From positions 1 through 11,127 of the forward strand of contig JAGVLR010000173.1 of NCBI GenBank assembly GCA_020054175.1: a stretch of DNA of 11,127 bases, written 5' to 3'. A program made the translations under genes and the position numbers. Of the stretch, positions 1-6,082 are shown in pieces. The notes under the pieces are model-generated. The model ran no database searches, was not told where the DNA came from, and was given only the letters and a program-made list of their open reading frames with translations. The stretch's first letter is position 1, and every line of letters begins with the position of its first letter. This DNA is from Candidatus Dadabacteria bacterium. Lineage in GTDB: Bacteria; Desulfobacterota_D; UBA1144; Nemesobacterales; UBA2774.

Positions 1-2229
1 AAGTAGTTTAAATGCTGTTTCGTCATCTCCTTTTTTCGTGCAGGCATTTGCTTTCTCACATATAAATCTGTAGTCAAAAGGAAAGCGGATTTCCGCTTTA
101 GTAAAAATATCAATAGCTTCTTCTGTGAGATCTAAATTCATATATGCATTGCCTAGGAGGTAAAACTCCTCTGGCATTAATTGTCTCACAGTCATAATAG
201 TTTCAATTGAATCCTTTATCTCTTTAGCATAACTATTCGCATCTCTGCCTAATTCAATTATAAGTTTGGTTAATATTTCCTCGTCATTGGGGAATGTTAT
301 AAGAGCACTTCTGTAAATAGATATGATTTCTTCTTGTGGATTTCTCTTTTTATGAGCAATAAATGCTTCGGTTATGAAAGCTTGTTTCGCCAAGCTTGAA
401 TCATTTCGCATTATTTCAATTTGTTTATTTGATTCTTCATATAAACCAAGCTCAAATAAAGATACAGATACTAATTCTCGTGACAGCCCTTCTTCTTCCT
501 TATCAATAAACCCACAGCTCTCCCTCTCTTGGACGAGTCTAATTAAGCTTTCATAATCTTCGCATGCTAAGAGAACGAGTGCGTAGTTTCTATACTCTGA
601 CATTCCATTAGGGTTAGAATCATAAACGGATTTAACGTAGGGAAATGCTTTATCCGCTTTACCTTGACGAAATAGACTTGCGGCTAAAGCACCGCCAACA
701 TCAAAATGATGAGGATGTATATGTAAGTAATTGATGCATAACGCGTCCGATTCTTCAGGCTTGCCTAATAGCATACAAACAACTGAATAATTCACTATCG
801 CTGGAGCAGATTGAGTTGGGTAGCCAATTGAGGTTATAGATTTAATTGCTTTGCTATAACAATCATATGCCTTATTTAATAATTGCAAATCGAGATTTGG
901 TGGTCCATAACCTCTAAACGTGAATTCATCGTTATCCAAGGCTTTTATTAAGCATTTCGATCCGTATTGAGTCCAGAAATACCAAGGACTATCAACCATG
1001 AATGGTTCCGCTTCTTCAAATAAATTAAGTGCACGATTTATATCTCCAACGTCGTAGTACAATTCAGACAATAGACTAAGGAAGCCTACCTGCTCCTTAT
1101 CCCAATGTTCTGAACTTCTAAGAGAAGCTTCTGCTTCATTTGGCCCCTGAGTTTCACTTAAAAATTGTGCCTTTAATCTAATGGCGTTGGTGAAATCAGG
1201 CTTTTGTACTAGAATTTTTTCAAGCCTCTCTTCCCAATCAAAAGGTAATTCAATTTCTCCACTCTTAGTTGTTTTTGCGATTTCCAATTCTGCATAGAGT
1301 AGATTTGTTATATATTTGGGTTCTGCAGGAACGTAAGCATTCGAAACTTTATAGTATTCCAAAGCCTCTAGCGTTTCTCCATTAAATATGGCTAATACTC
1401 CTTTAGAATTTAAATAACGTGCCTTAATTTCTTCATATGATATCTGCGATATTTCTGGTTCGATTTCTTCCAGAAGTTCCTTTGCCAAACGATCTTGAGT
1501 TAAGTTTAAATATGTAGAGATTTGATCGAGCTTCTTTATTAGTTTTATTTCAGTTTCGTTATAAGCTTTAATTTCAGAACCTGATTTCGTAGTAGTGACA
1601 CTAAACATCCCTGTATTACTTAAAGGTTTTATAACTTCTTTTTCTAAATATTCTCTTGGCGAGTCCGCATATTTTTCAATTATAAGCTCAGAGTCTTTGT
1701 TAAAGGCGCTGCGTAGTACACTGCCAGCCATGTAATCCAACCTCTTAACACTTAAATATTTCTGGACATATCCCTCAATTTCATTATGGCTAGCTCCATC
1801 TAATAGCGAAGAGGTCGGAATTCTGAATGCAATTGAGTTCTGTTGTTGCCAATCGGGGTTCGATTCTTCAATACGTTTTATTTCTTCGTTCAACCAGACC
1901 CAATAAACGGGTTTCCCAGCCTTACTCACATCGCATATTGCTAACATTGAAGGTTCTTCGCGGTTGAGAAGGTAGTTAGCTGTAGTTACTTCTAAAGAGA
2001 AGCTTATATAATCACTCCCCCTACTATATTTTGCATTCTTACTACCTTTTAGTTGCAAATTGAATTCTTCTTTTATTGATTTATCCTTGAAAATACTAAC
2101 GATATAATCGCGTCCATAATCTTTTGTAATTGGTTCTAATGTCCAATTATCCGGACATTTATATCCGAATACTCTATCTGCTCTATCACCAGTTTCGTGT
2201 TGCGAAGATCTAGTTGGGAGTTTTTCCAT
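1..2229 (-). CDS. DUF4365-type nuclease-like domain plus TPR-like repeat protein, partial at the left edge
   Basis: I read 743 uninterrupted codons from ATG at 2229 to the window edge, with no stop, so the C-terminus is missing. Residues 1-115 match the DUF4365 pattern, a PD-(D/E)XK-like fold: HETGDRAD (11-18), KDYGRDYIV (36-44), QLKG (59-62), then LAICD and VYWVWL (96-113). D41 with Q59-x-K61 is a plausible D...QxK active site. From about residue 255 the protein is helical with TPR-like units, for example FYLLGNAYMNLDLTEEAIDIF near the visible end. I saw no Walker A motif, membrane segment or helicase motif. An in-frame ATG at 2235 is possible, but AGAGA at 2236-2240 sits 6 bases before 2229. 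DUF4365 proteins are often found in accessory regions. Nuclease activity and an antiviral role are inferred. The gene is much more AT-rich than its neighbours, which suggests transfer. Confidence 0.72.
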   Translation of the reverse strand, partial: MEKLPTRSSQHETGDRADRVFGYKCPDNWTLEPITKDYGRDYIVSIFKDKSIKEEFNLQLKGSKNAKYSRGSDYISFSLEVTTANYLLNREEPSMLAICDVSKAGKPVYWVWLNEEIKRIEESNPDWQQQNSIAFRIPTSSLLDGASHNEIEGYVQKYLSVKRLDYMAGSVLRSAFNKDSELIIEKYADSPREYLEKEVIKPLSNTGMFSVTTTKSGSEIKAYNETEIKLIKKLDQISTYLNLTQDRLAKELLEEIEPEISQISYEEIKARYLNSKGVLAIFNGETLEALEYYKVSNAYVPAEPKYITNLLYAELEIAKTTKSGEIELPFDWEERLEKILVQKPDFTNAIRLKAQFLSETQGPNEAEASLRSSEHWDKEQVGFLSLLSELYYDVGDINRALNLFEEAEPFMVDSPWYFWTQYGSKCLIKALDNDEFTFRGYGPPNLDLQLLNKAYDCYSKAIKSITSIGYPTQSAPAIVNYSVVCMLLGKPEESDALCINYLHIHPHHFDVGGALAASLFRQGKADKAFPYVKSVYDSNPNGMSEYRNYALVLLACEDYESLIRLVQERESCGFIDKEEEGLSRELVSVSLFELGLYEESNKQIEIMRNDSSLAKQAFITEAFIAHKKRNPQEEIISIYRSALITFPNDEEILTKLIIELGRDANSYAKEIKDSIETIMTVRQLMPEEFYLLGNAYMNLDLTEEAIDIFTKAEIRFPFDYRFICEKANACTKKGDDETAFKLL

Positions 2230-2267
2230 GGCCATTCTCTAAAGTAGACTGATAAAACGAATTAATT

Positions 2268-2304
2268 ATTATAAATATTACAATCCAGGAGCGGAATTTA
2301 GCAA
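2268..2304 (-). promoter_or_regulatory. Candidate promoter of the DUF4365-TPR gene
   Basis: On the minus strand, TTGCTA (2304-2299), an 18-base spacer and TAATAT (2280-2275) form a sigma70-like pair. A perfect TATAAT (2273-2268) lies just downstream but has no good -35 box. The AT-rich gap between the divergent genes also has TATAAA on the plus strand (2270-2275), which could serve the membrane protein gene. In DNA this AT-rich, chance matches are common. Confidence 0.3.
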
Positions 2305-2326
2305 GTACTAGCTGGAGGTCATATAA

Positions 2327-2740
2327 ATGTTTATAAATAGCTTGTATAAAAGAGAAAATACAAAACAGGAAATTTTCAGGGATATCGTCGCGCTGGGCGG
2401 GCTGCCGTTCTACCTGCTCGTCGCGGCGAGGGCTGCCATAGGCCCCTACCCTGCGTTCCTCTCGCAGGTTGTAATCGCGCTGCCGGTTCTGATACTTTTG
2501 GCGAGGCTCGGCCGTGATTCGAACCTTCACATCGCGAGGGCGCTGATACTCGTTGTCTTCACGTCGATATTCTACAAATCGCCGCAATTCACTATCTTCG
2601 CTGCGCTCGTATGGGCCGGGATGATATTCTCGCTCGTCCGCCTGAAAGTTCCGTCCGGAGAGATTGCAAGGGGCATAGCGCTCGGCGCAGTCAGCATAGC
2701 TGCCGGCTACTTTGTCACGCTTCTGATAGTTCCGGGCTGA
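2327..2740 (+). CDS. Small multi-pass inner-membrane protein, unknown function
   Basis: This is a 137-residue protein with a good ribosome binding site, GGAGGT at 2314-2319, seven bases before the ATG. After a charged, lysine-rich N-terminus (residues 1-20), about five hydrophobic stretches follow: roughly 22-40, 44-60, 69-83, 88-106 and 113-135. Short loops with Arg, Lys and Asp separate them, which predicts an integral cytoplasmic-membrane protein. I do not recognise the family and see no catalytic or transport motif. The gene is divergent from the DUF4365-TPR gene and convergent with the metallo-beta-lactamase-fold gene. Its first roughly 17 codons are AT-rich and the rest GC-rich, so the composition change of the region falls inside its 5' end. 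The reading frame is convincing because of the strong binding site and regular hydrophobic pattern; the function is open. Confidence 0.7.
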   Translation: MFINSLYKRENTKQEIFRDIVALGGLPFYLLVAARAAIGPYPAFLSQVVIALPVLILLARLGRDSNLHIARALILVVFTSIFYKSPQFTIFAALVWAGMIFSLVRLKVPSGEIARGIALGAVSIAAGYFVTLLIVPG

Positions 2741-2764
2741 CCTAAACCGGGGCGACGTCAGCCC
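2734..2764. terminator. Inverted repeat between convergent genes, possible bidirectional terminator
   Basis: GGGCTGAC (2734-2741) and GTCAGCCC (2757-2764) are perfect 8-base inverted arms with a 15-base loop. Each arm contains the stop codon of one convergent gene: TGA at 2738-2740 on the plus strand, and 2760-2758 on the minus strand. There is no T-tract, so it is not a classical intrinsic terminator. It could still protect 3' ends or reduce read-through. Confidence 0.35.
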
Positions 2765-3477
2765 AGCGTTTCTTCTATCACTCCCGACAGCTCGATCAGG
2801 GCCTTCCCGCAGTCGCCCGTGAACGACGAGCCGTGCATCACGGCAAGCGTCTTCGAGTCGAGCGCGGCCAGCCTGTCGAATATGCCCCTCATCTGCGGCG
2901 TGTACGGGATGTAATAAGCGAAGGGACTCTGCTGCATGTTGATGAGCGAGTCCTTCGCCCTCCCGACTATGTCTGAGGCTGTCAGCGGCTCGACATCGCC
3001 GAAGTGCGTGAAAAGGTCGGAGCAGAAGAGCGTCCCGTCCGTCTCCTCGAAAAGCACGCCCGCGTCCCAGCCGTGAGGCAGGTGCGCGGTCGAGCAGAAC
3101 CTGTAGCTCCTTTTTCCCGTCTGAAACGTTTCACCGTCGTTCATGCCCCTCGCAGGACGTATGGCGAAATCGTTCACGCTCACGACCGCCCCGAGCGTCG
3201 AGCACACGGCATCGGCGCGGGGCGCGAGCTCGAGCCACTTGTTTAACGAGCCGCATTCGTCCGATTCGAAATGACTGAACCCGACCCACCTGAGCGTTTT
3301 CGGGTCCATTATCTTCGAGACGCCTTCCAGTATCTCACCGAACATCGAGTTAAGCCCGGTATGAAAGAGAAGCGGCTCGTCGTCCTTCACTAAAAAGTGA
3401 TTGAACTGAAGCCCTATCTCTTTATAAACTACTTCGATACGGTAAACACCGTCCGCTATTTCGTCTATTTTAGGCAT
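2758..3477 (-). CDS. Metallo-beta-lactamase-fold diiron (ODP, flavodiiron-like) protein
   Basis: This 239-residue protein resembles the oxygen-binding diiron domain of flavodiiron proteins (FprA, rubredoxin:oxygen oxidoreductase) without the flavodoxin or rubredoxin part. Candidate iron ligands are in the expected order: H69-F-E71-S-D73 (the HxExD motif), H132 in HLPHGWD, D154 in FCSDLFTH and H215 in VMHGS. The position after D73 is Glu, where many flavodiiron proteins have His. Related proteins reduce oxygen or nitric oxide, or sense oxygen. Without a flavin domain this one would need a separate electron donor or act as a sensor. It has no signal peptide, so it should be cytoplasmic. The start is ATG at 3477, with AGGGGGG at 3481-3487 just upstream. 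It lies 22 bases after the Cys-rich lipoprotein gene, probably in one transcript. The fold is fairly sure; the reaction is not. Confidence 0.82.
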   Translation of the reverse strand: MPKIDEIADGVYRIEVVYKEIGLQFNHFLVKDDEPLLFHTGLNSMFGEILEGVSKIMDPKTLRWVGFSHFESDECGSLNKWLELAPRADAVCSTLGAVVSVNDFAIRPARGMNDGETFQTGKRSYRFCSTAHLPHGWDAGVLFEETDGTLFCSDLFTHFGDVEPLTASDIVGRAKDSLINMQQSPFAYYIPYTPQMRGIFDRLAALDSKTLAVMHGSSFTGDCGKALIELSGVIEETLG

Positions 3478-3499
3478 ATTCCCCCCTGAATATTTATTG

Positions 3500-4141
3500 T
3501 CATTGAGAACACTGCGGCACGAAGCTGAGCACTCCCGGATGATCCTTCGCCGTAGACCATATCGACGAGCAGTTCTCGGTATTGCACTTCCCGCCGAGCG
3601 TCGATTGCTCGCCCCCGTTACTAATCAGCCTGCACTTGCAAACAGCGGTCGGCACGTTCTGCGTCACTCCCAGGCTGTCAGTAAGCTCGACAGTCTCTCC
3701 TGTCAGCCTGCATTCGGCGTCCATGCACCCGGCCTGACGGCCGTCGGGCTCGTCGCACGTGAGCACGCCGAAATCGTATTCGAGGCTGAGCACCTCGGAA
3801 TACGTGGAATAAACTATATCGCCGGACGGTCTGACCTCGCTGCAGGGCTTGTTATACGAGCACGACTTCCCCTCGAAAACGTAGCAGTGCCCGCAGCTCC
3901 CGTCGTCCGAGTCGCACCGGCCGCATTCTATCGTGTCGCCGTCTATGGTGTCGGGGTCGCAGCTCGCCGCTATGCAGAGGGCGTATTTCTGGTCGCAGAT
4001 TTCGCCGCTCGGTGAGTCGAGGCAGCGCTTCTCGAAGCTGTCCTTTCCGTCTTTGGAATCGCAGGCCGCCGCTAAGAACAGTAGCGGGGCGAGGAAGAAT
4101 AAAGCGAGTGTGAATCTTGCGACATGTACCGGATTCGGCAT
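3500..4141 (-). CDS. Cysteine-rich lipoprotein, unknown function
   Basis: I chose ATG at 4141 because AGGAGGT at 4147-4153 lies five bases upstream and the product then begins with a proper signal peptide. A start at 4186 would add 15 residues. The 213-residue precursor has a short N-region with one Arg, a hydrophobic core (residues 11-25) and a lipobox ending LAAAC, so signal peptidase II should cleave before Cys27 and the protein should be anchored in a membrane. The mature part is acidic and contains 18 further cysteines, many in spaced pairs such as CGRCDSDDGSCGHC. An even number suggests disulfides, although metal binding is possible. There is no CxxCH haem motif. I recognise no family. 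It is probably co-transcribed with the diiron protein downstream, so a redox-related envelope role is conceivable but unproven. Confidence 0.75.
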   Translation of the reverse strand: MPNPVHVARFTLALFFLAPLLFLAAACDSKDGKDSFEKRCLDSPSGEICDQKYALCIAASCDPDTIDGDTIECGRCDSDDGSCGHCYVFEGKSCSYNKPCSEVRPSGDIVYSTYSEVLSLEYDFGVLTCDEPDGRQAGCMDAECRLTGETVELTDSLGVTQNVPTAVCKCRLISNGGEQSTLGGKCNTENCSSIWSTAKDHPGVLSFVPQCSQ

Positions 4142-4201
4142 CGGGCACCTCCTCTCCGGGCCCGCCTTTGTTACGCGAGGCCCCATGTCGAAGAATAATA
4201 C

Positions 4202-4283
4202 CGCTCCCCGGGAATTGAAATACCGGTCTGAAATTTCTGCGCGGAGGAAAAAATATGTTCCGCCGGCGCGGACCCGGGGAGCG
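4202..4283. repeat. Long-range perfect inverted repeat with nested stem
   Basis: Two perfect 11-base arms, CGCTCCCCGGG (4202-4212) and CCCGGGGAGCG (4273-4283), are 60 bases apart. Inside them, GCGCGGAGGA (about 4239-4248) can pair imperfectly with TCCGCCGGCGC (about 4259-4269). The element lies between the RRM gene and the lipoprotein gene, both minus strand. It could be a 3' structure of the RRM transcript or a leader structure of the lipoprotein transcript. There is no T-run to mark a terminator. Confidence 0.45.
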
Positions 4284-4312
4284 CGTTAATTAAGGATGAC
4301 TGCTGCCGCGGA

Positions 4313-4663
4313 TTATCTCTTCTTTCCAGGGCCGCCGCGTCCTCCGCGGCTTCCTCCCCCGCCGCCGTATCCACCACCGCCCCCGCCATAGCCGCCGGGC
4401 TTACCGCCGCGCCTCGCGCCTCCGGAGGCCGGATTCTTCTGGGCTTCGTTCACCTTGAGCGAGCGCCCGTTGAACTCGCGCCCGTCGAGCTCGTCCTTGG
4501 CCTTCTCGGCTTCGAGCTGCGTGTCCATCTCGACGAACCCGAAGCCCTTGTCCCCGATCACACGCACGTCGGTAACCTTGCCGTACTCCGAGAATAAAGT
4601 CCTGAGATCGGCCTCGGTCGTGTTGTAATTGAGGTTGCCTACATAAAGTTTCTTTCCCTGCAT
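4313..4663 (-). CDS. RRM-domain RNA-binding protein with Gly/Arg-rich tail
   Basis: This 116-residue protein has one RNA recognition motif at residues 4-74. RNP2 is LYVGNL (6-11) and RNP1 is KGFGFVEM (39-46), both with the aromatic residues that stack on RNA bases. After about residue 80 the tail is almost all Gly, Arg, Lys and Tyr, with YGGGGG repeats and SRGGRGG near the end. Bacterial proteins of this layout, such as cyanobacterial Rbp proteins, are small cytoplasmic single-stranded RNA binders, often cold- or stress-induced. The start is ATG at 4663, with AGGGAG at 4670-4675 six bases upstream. It is transcribed away from the HicB-like region and toward the lipoprotein gene, with a 171-base gap that suggests separate transcripts. 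Domain assignment is secure; target RNAs are unknown. Confidence 0.93.
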   Translation of the reverse strand: MQGKKLYVGNLNYNTTEADLRTLFSEYGKVTDVRVIGDKGFGFVEMDTQLEAEKAKDELDGREFNGRSLKVNEAQKNPASGGARRGGKPGGYGGGGGGYGGGGGSRGGRGGPGKKR

Positions 4664-4875
4664 TTTACTCTCCCTTTAAAAAAGTTATGGTCCGGAACGC
4701 CTTGATCGGGCCGTCCGGGAAGGAATGCCGGCCGCACTGTCCCGGCCCTTCACTCCGTACATTGTCAATACCTCATCAGCAAGCATACTGCGCGGGCTTT
4801 CGATCGGACGCGGCCCGCATATCGACTTTCATTGTCCCCGGGGGAAGTCCGCGCGCAAGCGCTTCTCGGAGGGTT

Positions 4876-5379
4876 CTAGGCAAGGAGTCTGTCGGTCAGG
4901 TCGTCCACCAGGGAGACGAGGCTGAGACTGGAATGCTTTACGTTTTTCCATCCGAATACGGTGAGCGGATTCCCGAAGGAGAACGAGTCCGACCCTGTTC
5001 TCCACCCGATCGTGAGTTTCCTCACGGAGGAGTTTGTTCCGGTCGTGCGGATGGAGCACGATCTGTTGAACCTGTTTATCTGGTTAAACCCCTTGCTGTT
5101 GTGACAGGAATCGATCGACCAGCCGTTTAGAGACGCCTTGCGAGAAACCTCGCTCAGGGCAGGTTCGACTACTCCCTGCCATATTCTGTCGACTTCCAGC
5201 GCCGTCTCATGCCGGGTTTCAAGCTCGTTTCCCTTCCGGACGTAGTTCCGGAGAGTTTCGAACGCGAGCGCTTCGGTTTCTGCCAAGGTTTCTCCGGAAA
5301 CGCGAAAATAAGGAAGCGCGGGGCAGGAGGCTGTGAAACCGGAACCGGATTCGGTAAATATCACTAAATACTTACCCAG
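4876..5379 (-). CDS. HicB-like (UPF0150) domain ORF, possibly decayed
   Basis: The frame contains a good match to the HicB/UPF0150 N-terminal fold: KYLVIFTESGSGF, then a CPALP loop in place of the usual PDLPG, then GETLAETEALAFETLRNYV. HicB proteins are usually antitoxins for the HicA RNase. No HicA-like ORF is visible nearby, and the remaining 115 or so residues, rich in Ser, Asn and Thr, resemble no HicB DNA-binding domain. There is no ATG in frame ahead of the domain. Candidates are CTG at 5379 (used here), GTG at 5364 or TTG at 5469, the last lying upstream of the best promoter. The open frame ends at 4876. It may be a solo HicB-like protein with an unusual start, or a remnant with a shifted C-terminal part. 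I favour a remnant, without certainty. Confidence 0.42.
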   Translation of the reverse strand: MGKYLVIFTESGSGFTASCPALPYFRVSGETLAETEALAFETLRNYVRKGNELETRHETALEVDRIWQGVVEPALSEVSRKASLNGWSIDSCHNSKGFNQINRFNRSCSIRTTGTNSSVRKLTIGWRTGSDSFSFGNPLTVFGWKNVKHSSLSLVSLVDDLTDRLLA

Positions 5380-5404
5380 GATTAGTTTTGCCTTGATAAG
5401 GTCA

Positions 5405-5433
5405 AGTATACATGCCGGGAACGGTAAGAGCAA
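5405..5433 (-). promoter_or_regulatory. Candidate sigma70 promoter of the HicB-like ORF
   Basis: On the minus strand, TTGCTC (5433-5428), a 17-base spacer and TATACT (5410-5405) form a good sigma70-like promoter. Transcription would begin near 5398, just ahead of the HicB-like domain. This argues that translation starts at 5379 or 5364 rather than at TTG 5469, which lies upstream of the promoter. Confidence 0.4.
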
Positions 5434-5504
5434 AGAGAGCCTGGAACCGGCATACGCGTTTCGGCGCAAAACCCCCGTCCCGGGAAAGCGGCCGACCCGG
5501 GAAT

Positions 5505-5533
5505 TTCATTCCGGATGGATAATCGATTATAGT
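5505..5533 (+). promoter_or_regulatory. Candidate promoter of the 89-residue hypothetical gene
   Basis: TTCATT (5505-5510), a 17-base spacer and TATAGT (5528-5533) lie directly ahead of the ribosome binding site GGGAGGA (5541-5547). The leader would be only about 18 bases. The -10 box is good and the -35 box poor. Confidence 0.35.
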
Positions 5534-5557
5534 TATTACAGGGAGGACAGCTCATCC

Positions 5558-5827
5558 ATGGTAGATCTCGATAGAGCGCTTTTAAACCCGTCGGCCGTAT
5601 TCGCCGCGCCTGAAGACGTGGTCTCCGCCGAGGGCCTCACGCGCGAGCAGAAGATCGACATACTGAAAAGGTGGGAATACGACGCGAGGGAGCTCGAAGT
5701 GGCGACGGAAGAGAACATGCCGGGCCCCAGGACGAGCTGCCTGGAAAGCGTAATCAAGGCGCTTAACGAGCTCGGATACGATCACGCCCTCGACTACGAG
5801 CCCCCTACCAAACAGGGCGGTTCATGA
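5558..5827 (+). CDS. Small conserved-looking hypothetical protein
   Basis: This 89-residue protein starts at ATG 5558, with GGGAGGA at 5541-5547 ten bases upstream, a slightly long spacing. The frame stays open upstream to 5333, but that part looks non-coding. The protein is acidic, soluble and probably helical. It has an LNPSAVFAAPEDVV segment (residues 9-22) and then LTREQKIDILKRWEYDARELEVA (27-49). Small bacterial proteins with this arrangement, in which a dozen residues around KIxILxRWExDAxEL are conserved, occur in several proteobacterial groups as far as I recall; I know no function for them. The C-terminal half predicts another helix and ends in a polar tail. It has no signal peptide, membrane segment or recognisable DNA-binding motif. 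It is likely monocistronic, with its own promoter and a hairpin just after the stop. Confidence 0.7.
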   Translation: MVDLDRALLNPSAVFAAPEDVVSAEGLTREQKIDILKRWEYDARELEVATEENMPGPRTSCLESVIKALNELGYDHALDYEPPTKQGGS

Positions 5828-5832
5828 GCCCG

Positions 5833-5859
5833 GGCCTGCGAATCCGGCATTCGGCCTTT
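5833..5859 (+). terminator. Weak hairpin after the hypothetical gene
   Basis: CGAAT (5839-5843) and ATTCG (5849-5853) form a 5-base stem with a CCGGC loop. After a bulge it can be extended by GGC/GCC pairs, and TTTC follows. It lies just after the stop at 5825-5827. The short T-run makes terminator function uncertain. Confidence 0.28.
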
Positions 5860-5880
5860 CATAATCGCGGTTAAAAATAC

Positions 5881-5910
5881 TTGACCACTGTCTATTTCTT
5901 TATGTATACA
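5881..5910 (+). promoter_or_regulatory. Candidate sigma70 promoter ahead of the PAS-GGDEF gene
   Basis: TTGACC (5881-5886, five of six consensus bases) is followed after 18 bases by TATACA (5905-5910); TGTATA at 5903 gives a 16-base spacer. Transcription would begin near 5917 and leave a leader of about 165 bases before the ATG at 6083. That leader contains the palindrome ATACGTAT at 6021-6028, a possible operator, but I recognise no riboswitch fold. Confidence 0.42.
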
Positions 5911-6082
5911 AATTAGGATAGACCTTGGCAATGGATGCGGATCGAGGCGAGGACTTCATACGGTTTCAAACCCGCACCCGGCAAAAAATTAGCCTGAACC
6001 TAATCCGTTTAACACGGTACATACGTATATAAGTATGAACGCGTGAGCGGAATTTTATAATTTCAGGGCCGGGAACGGGAAC

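Noticed and set aside
374..556. Plus-strand 60-codon open frame inside the AT-rich gene
   Set aside because: It lies opposite the continuous DUF4365-TPR reading frame and has no ribosome binding site or domain.
3497..4015. Plus-strand open frame opposite the Cys-rich lipoprotein
   Set aside because: The minus-strand frame has a lipobox and strong ribosome binding site; the plus frame has neither.
4763..4768. Perfect minus-strand TTGACA about 100 bases upstream of the RRM gene
   Set aside because: No -10 box occurs at 16-18 bases from it, so I do not call a promoter.
4687..5130. Plus-strand 147-codon open frame between the RRM and hypothetical genes
   Set aside because: The product is Pro/Arg/Gly-rich with no domain; it overlaps the HicB-like frame and lacks a good ribosome binding site.
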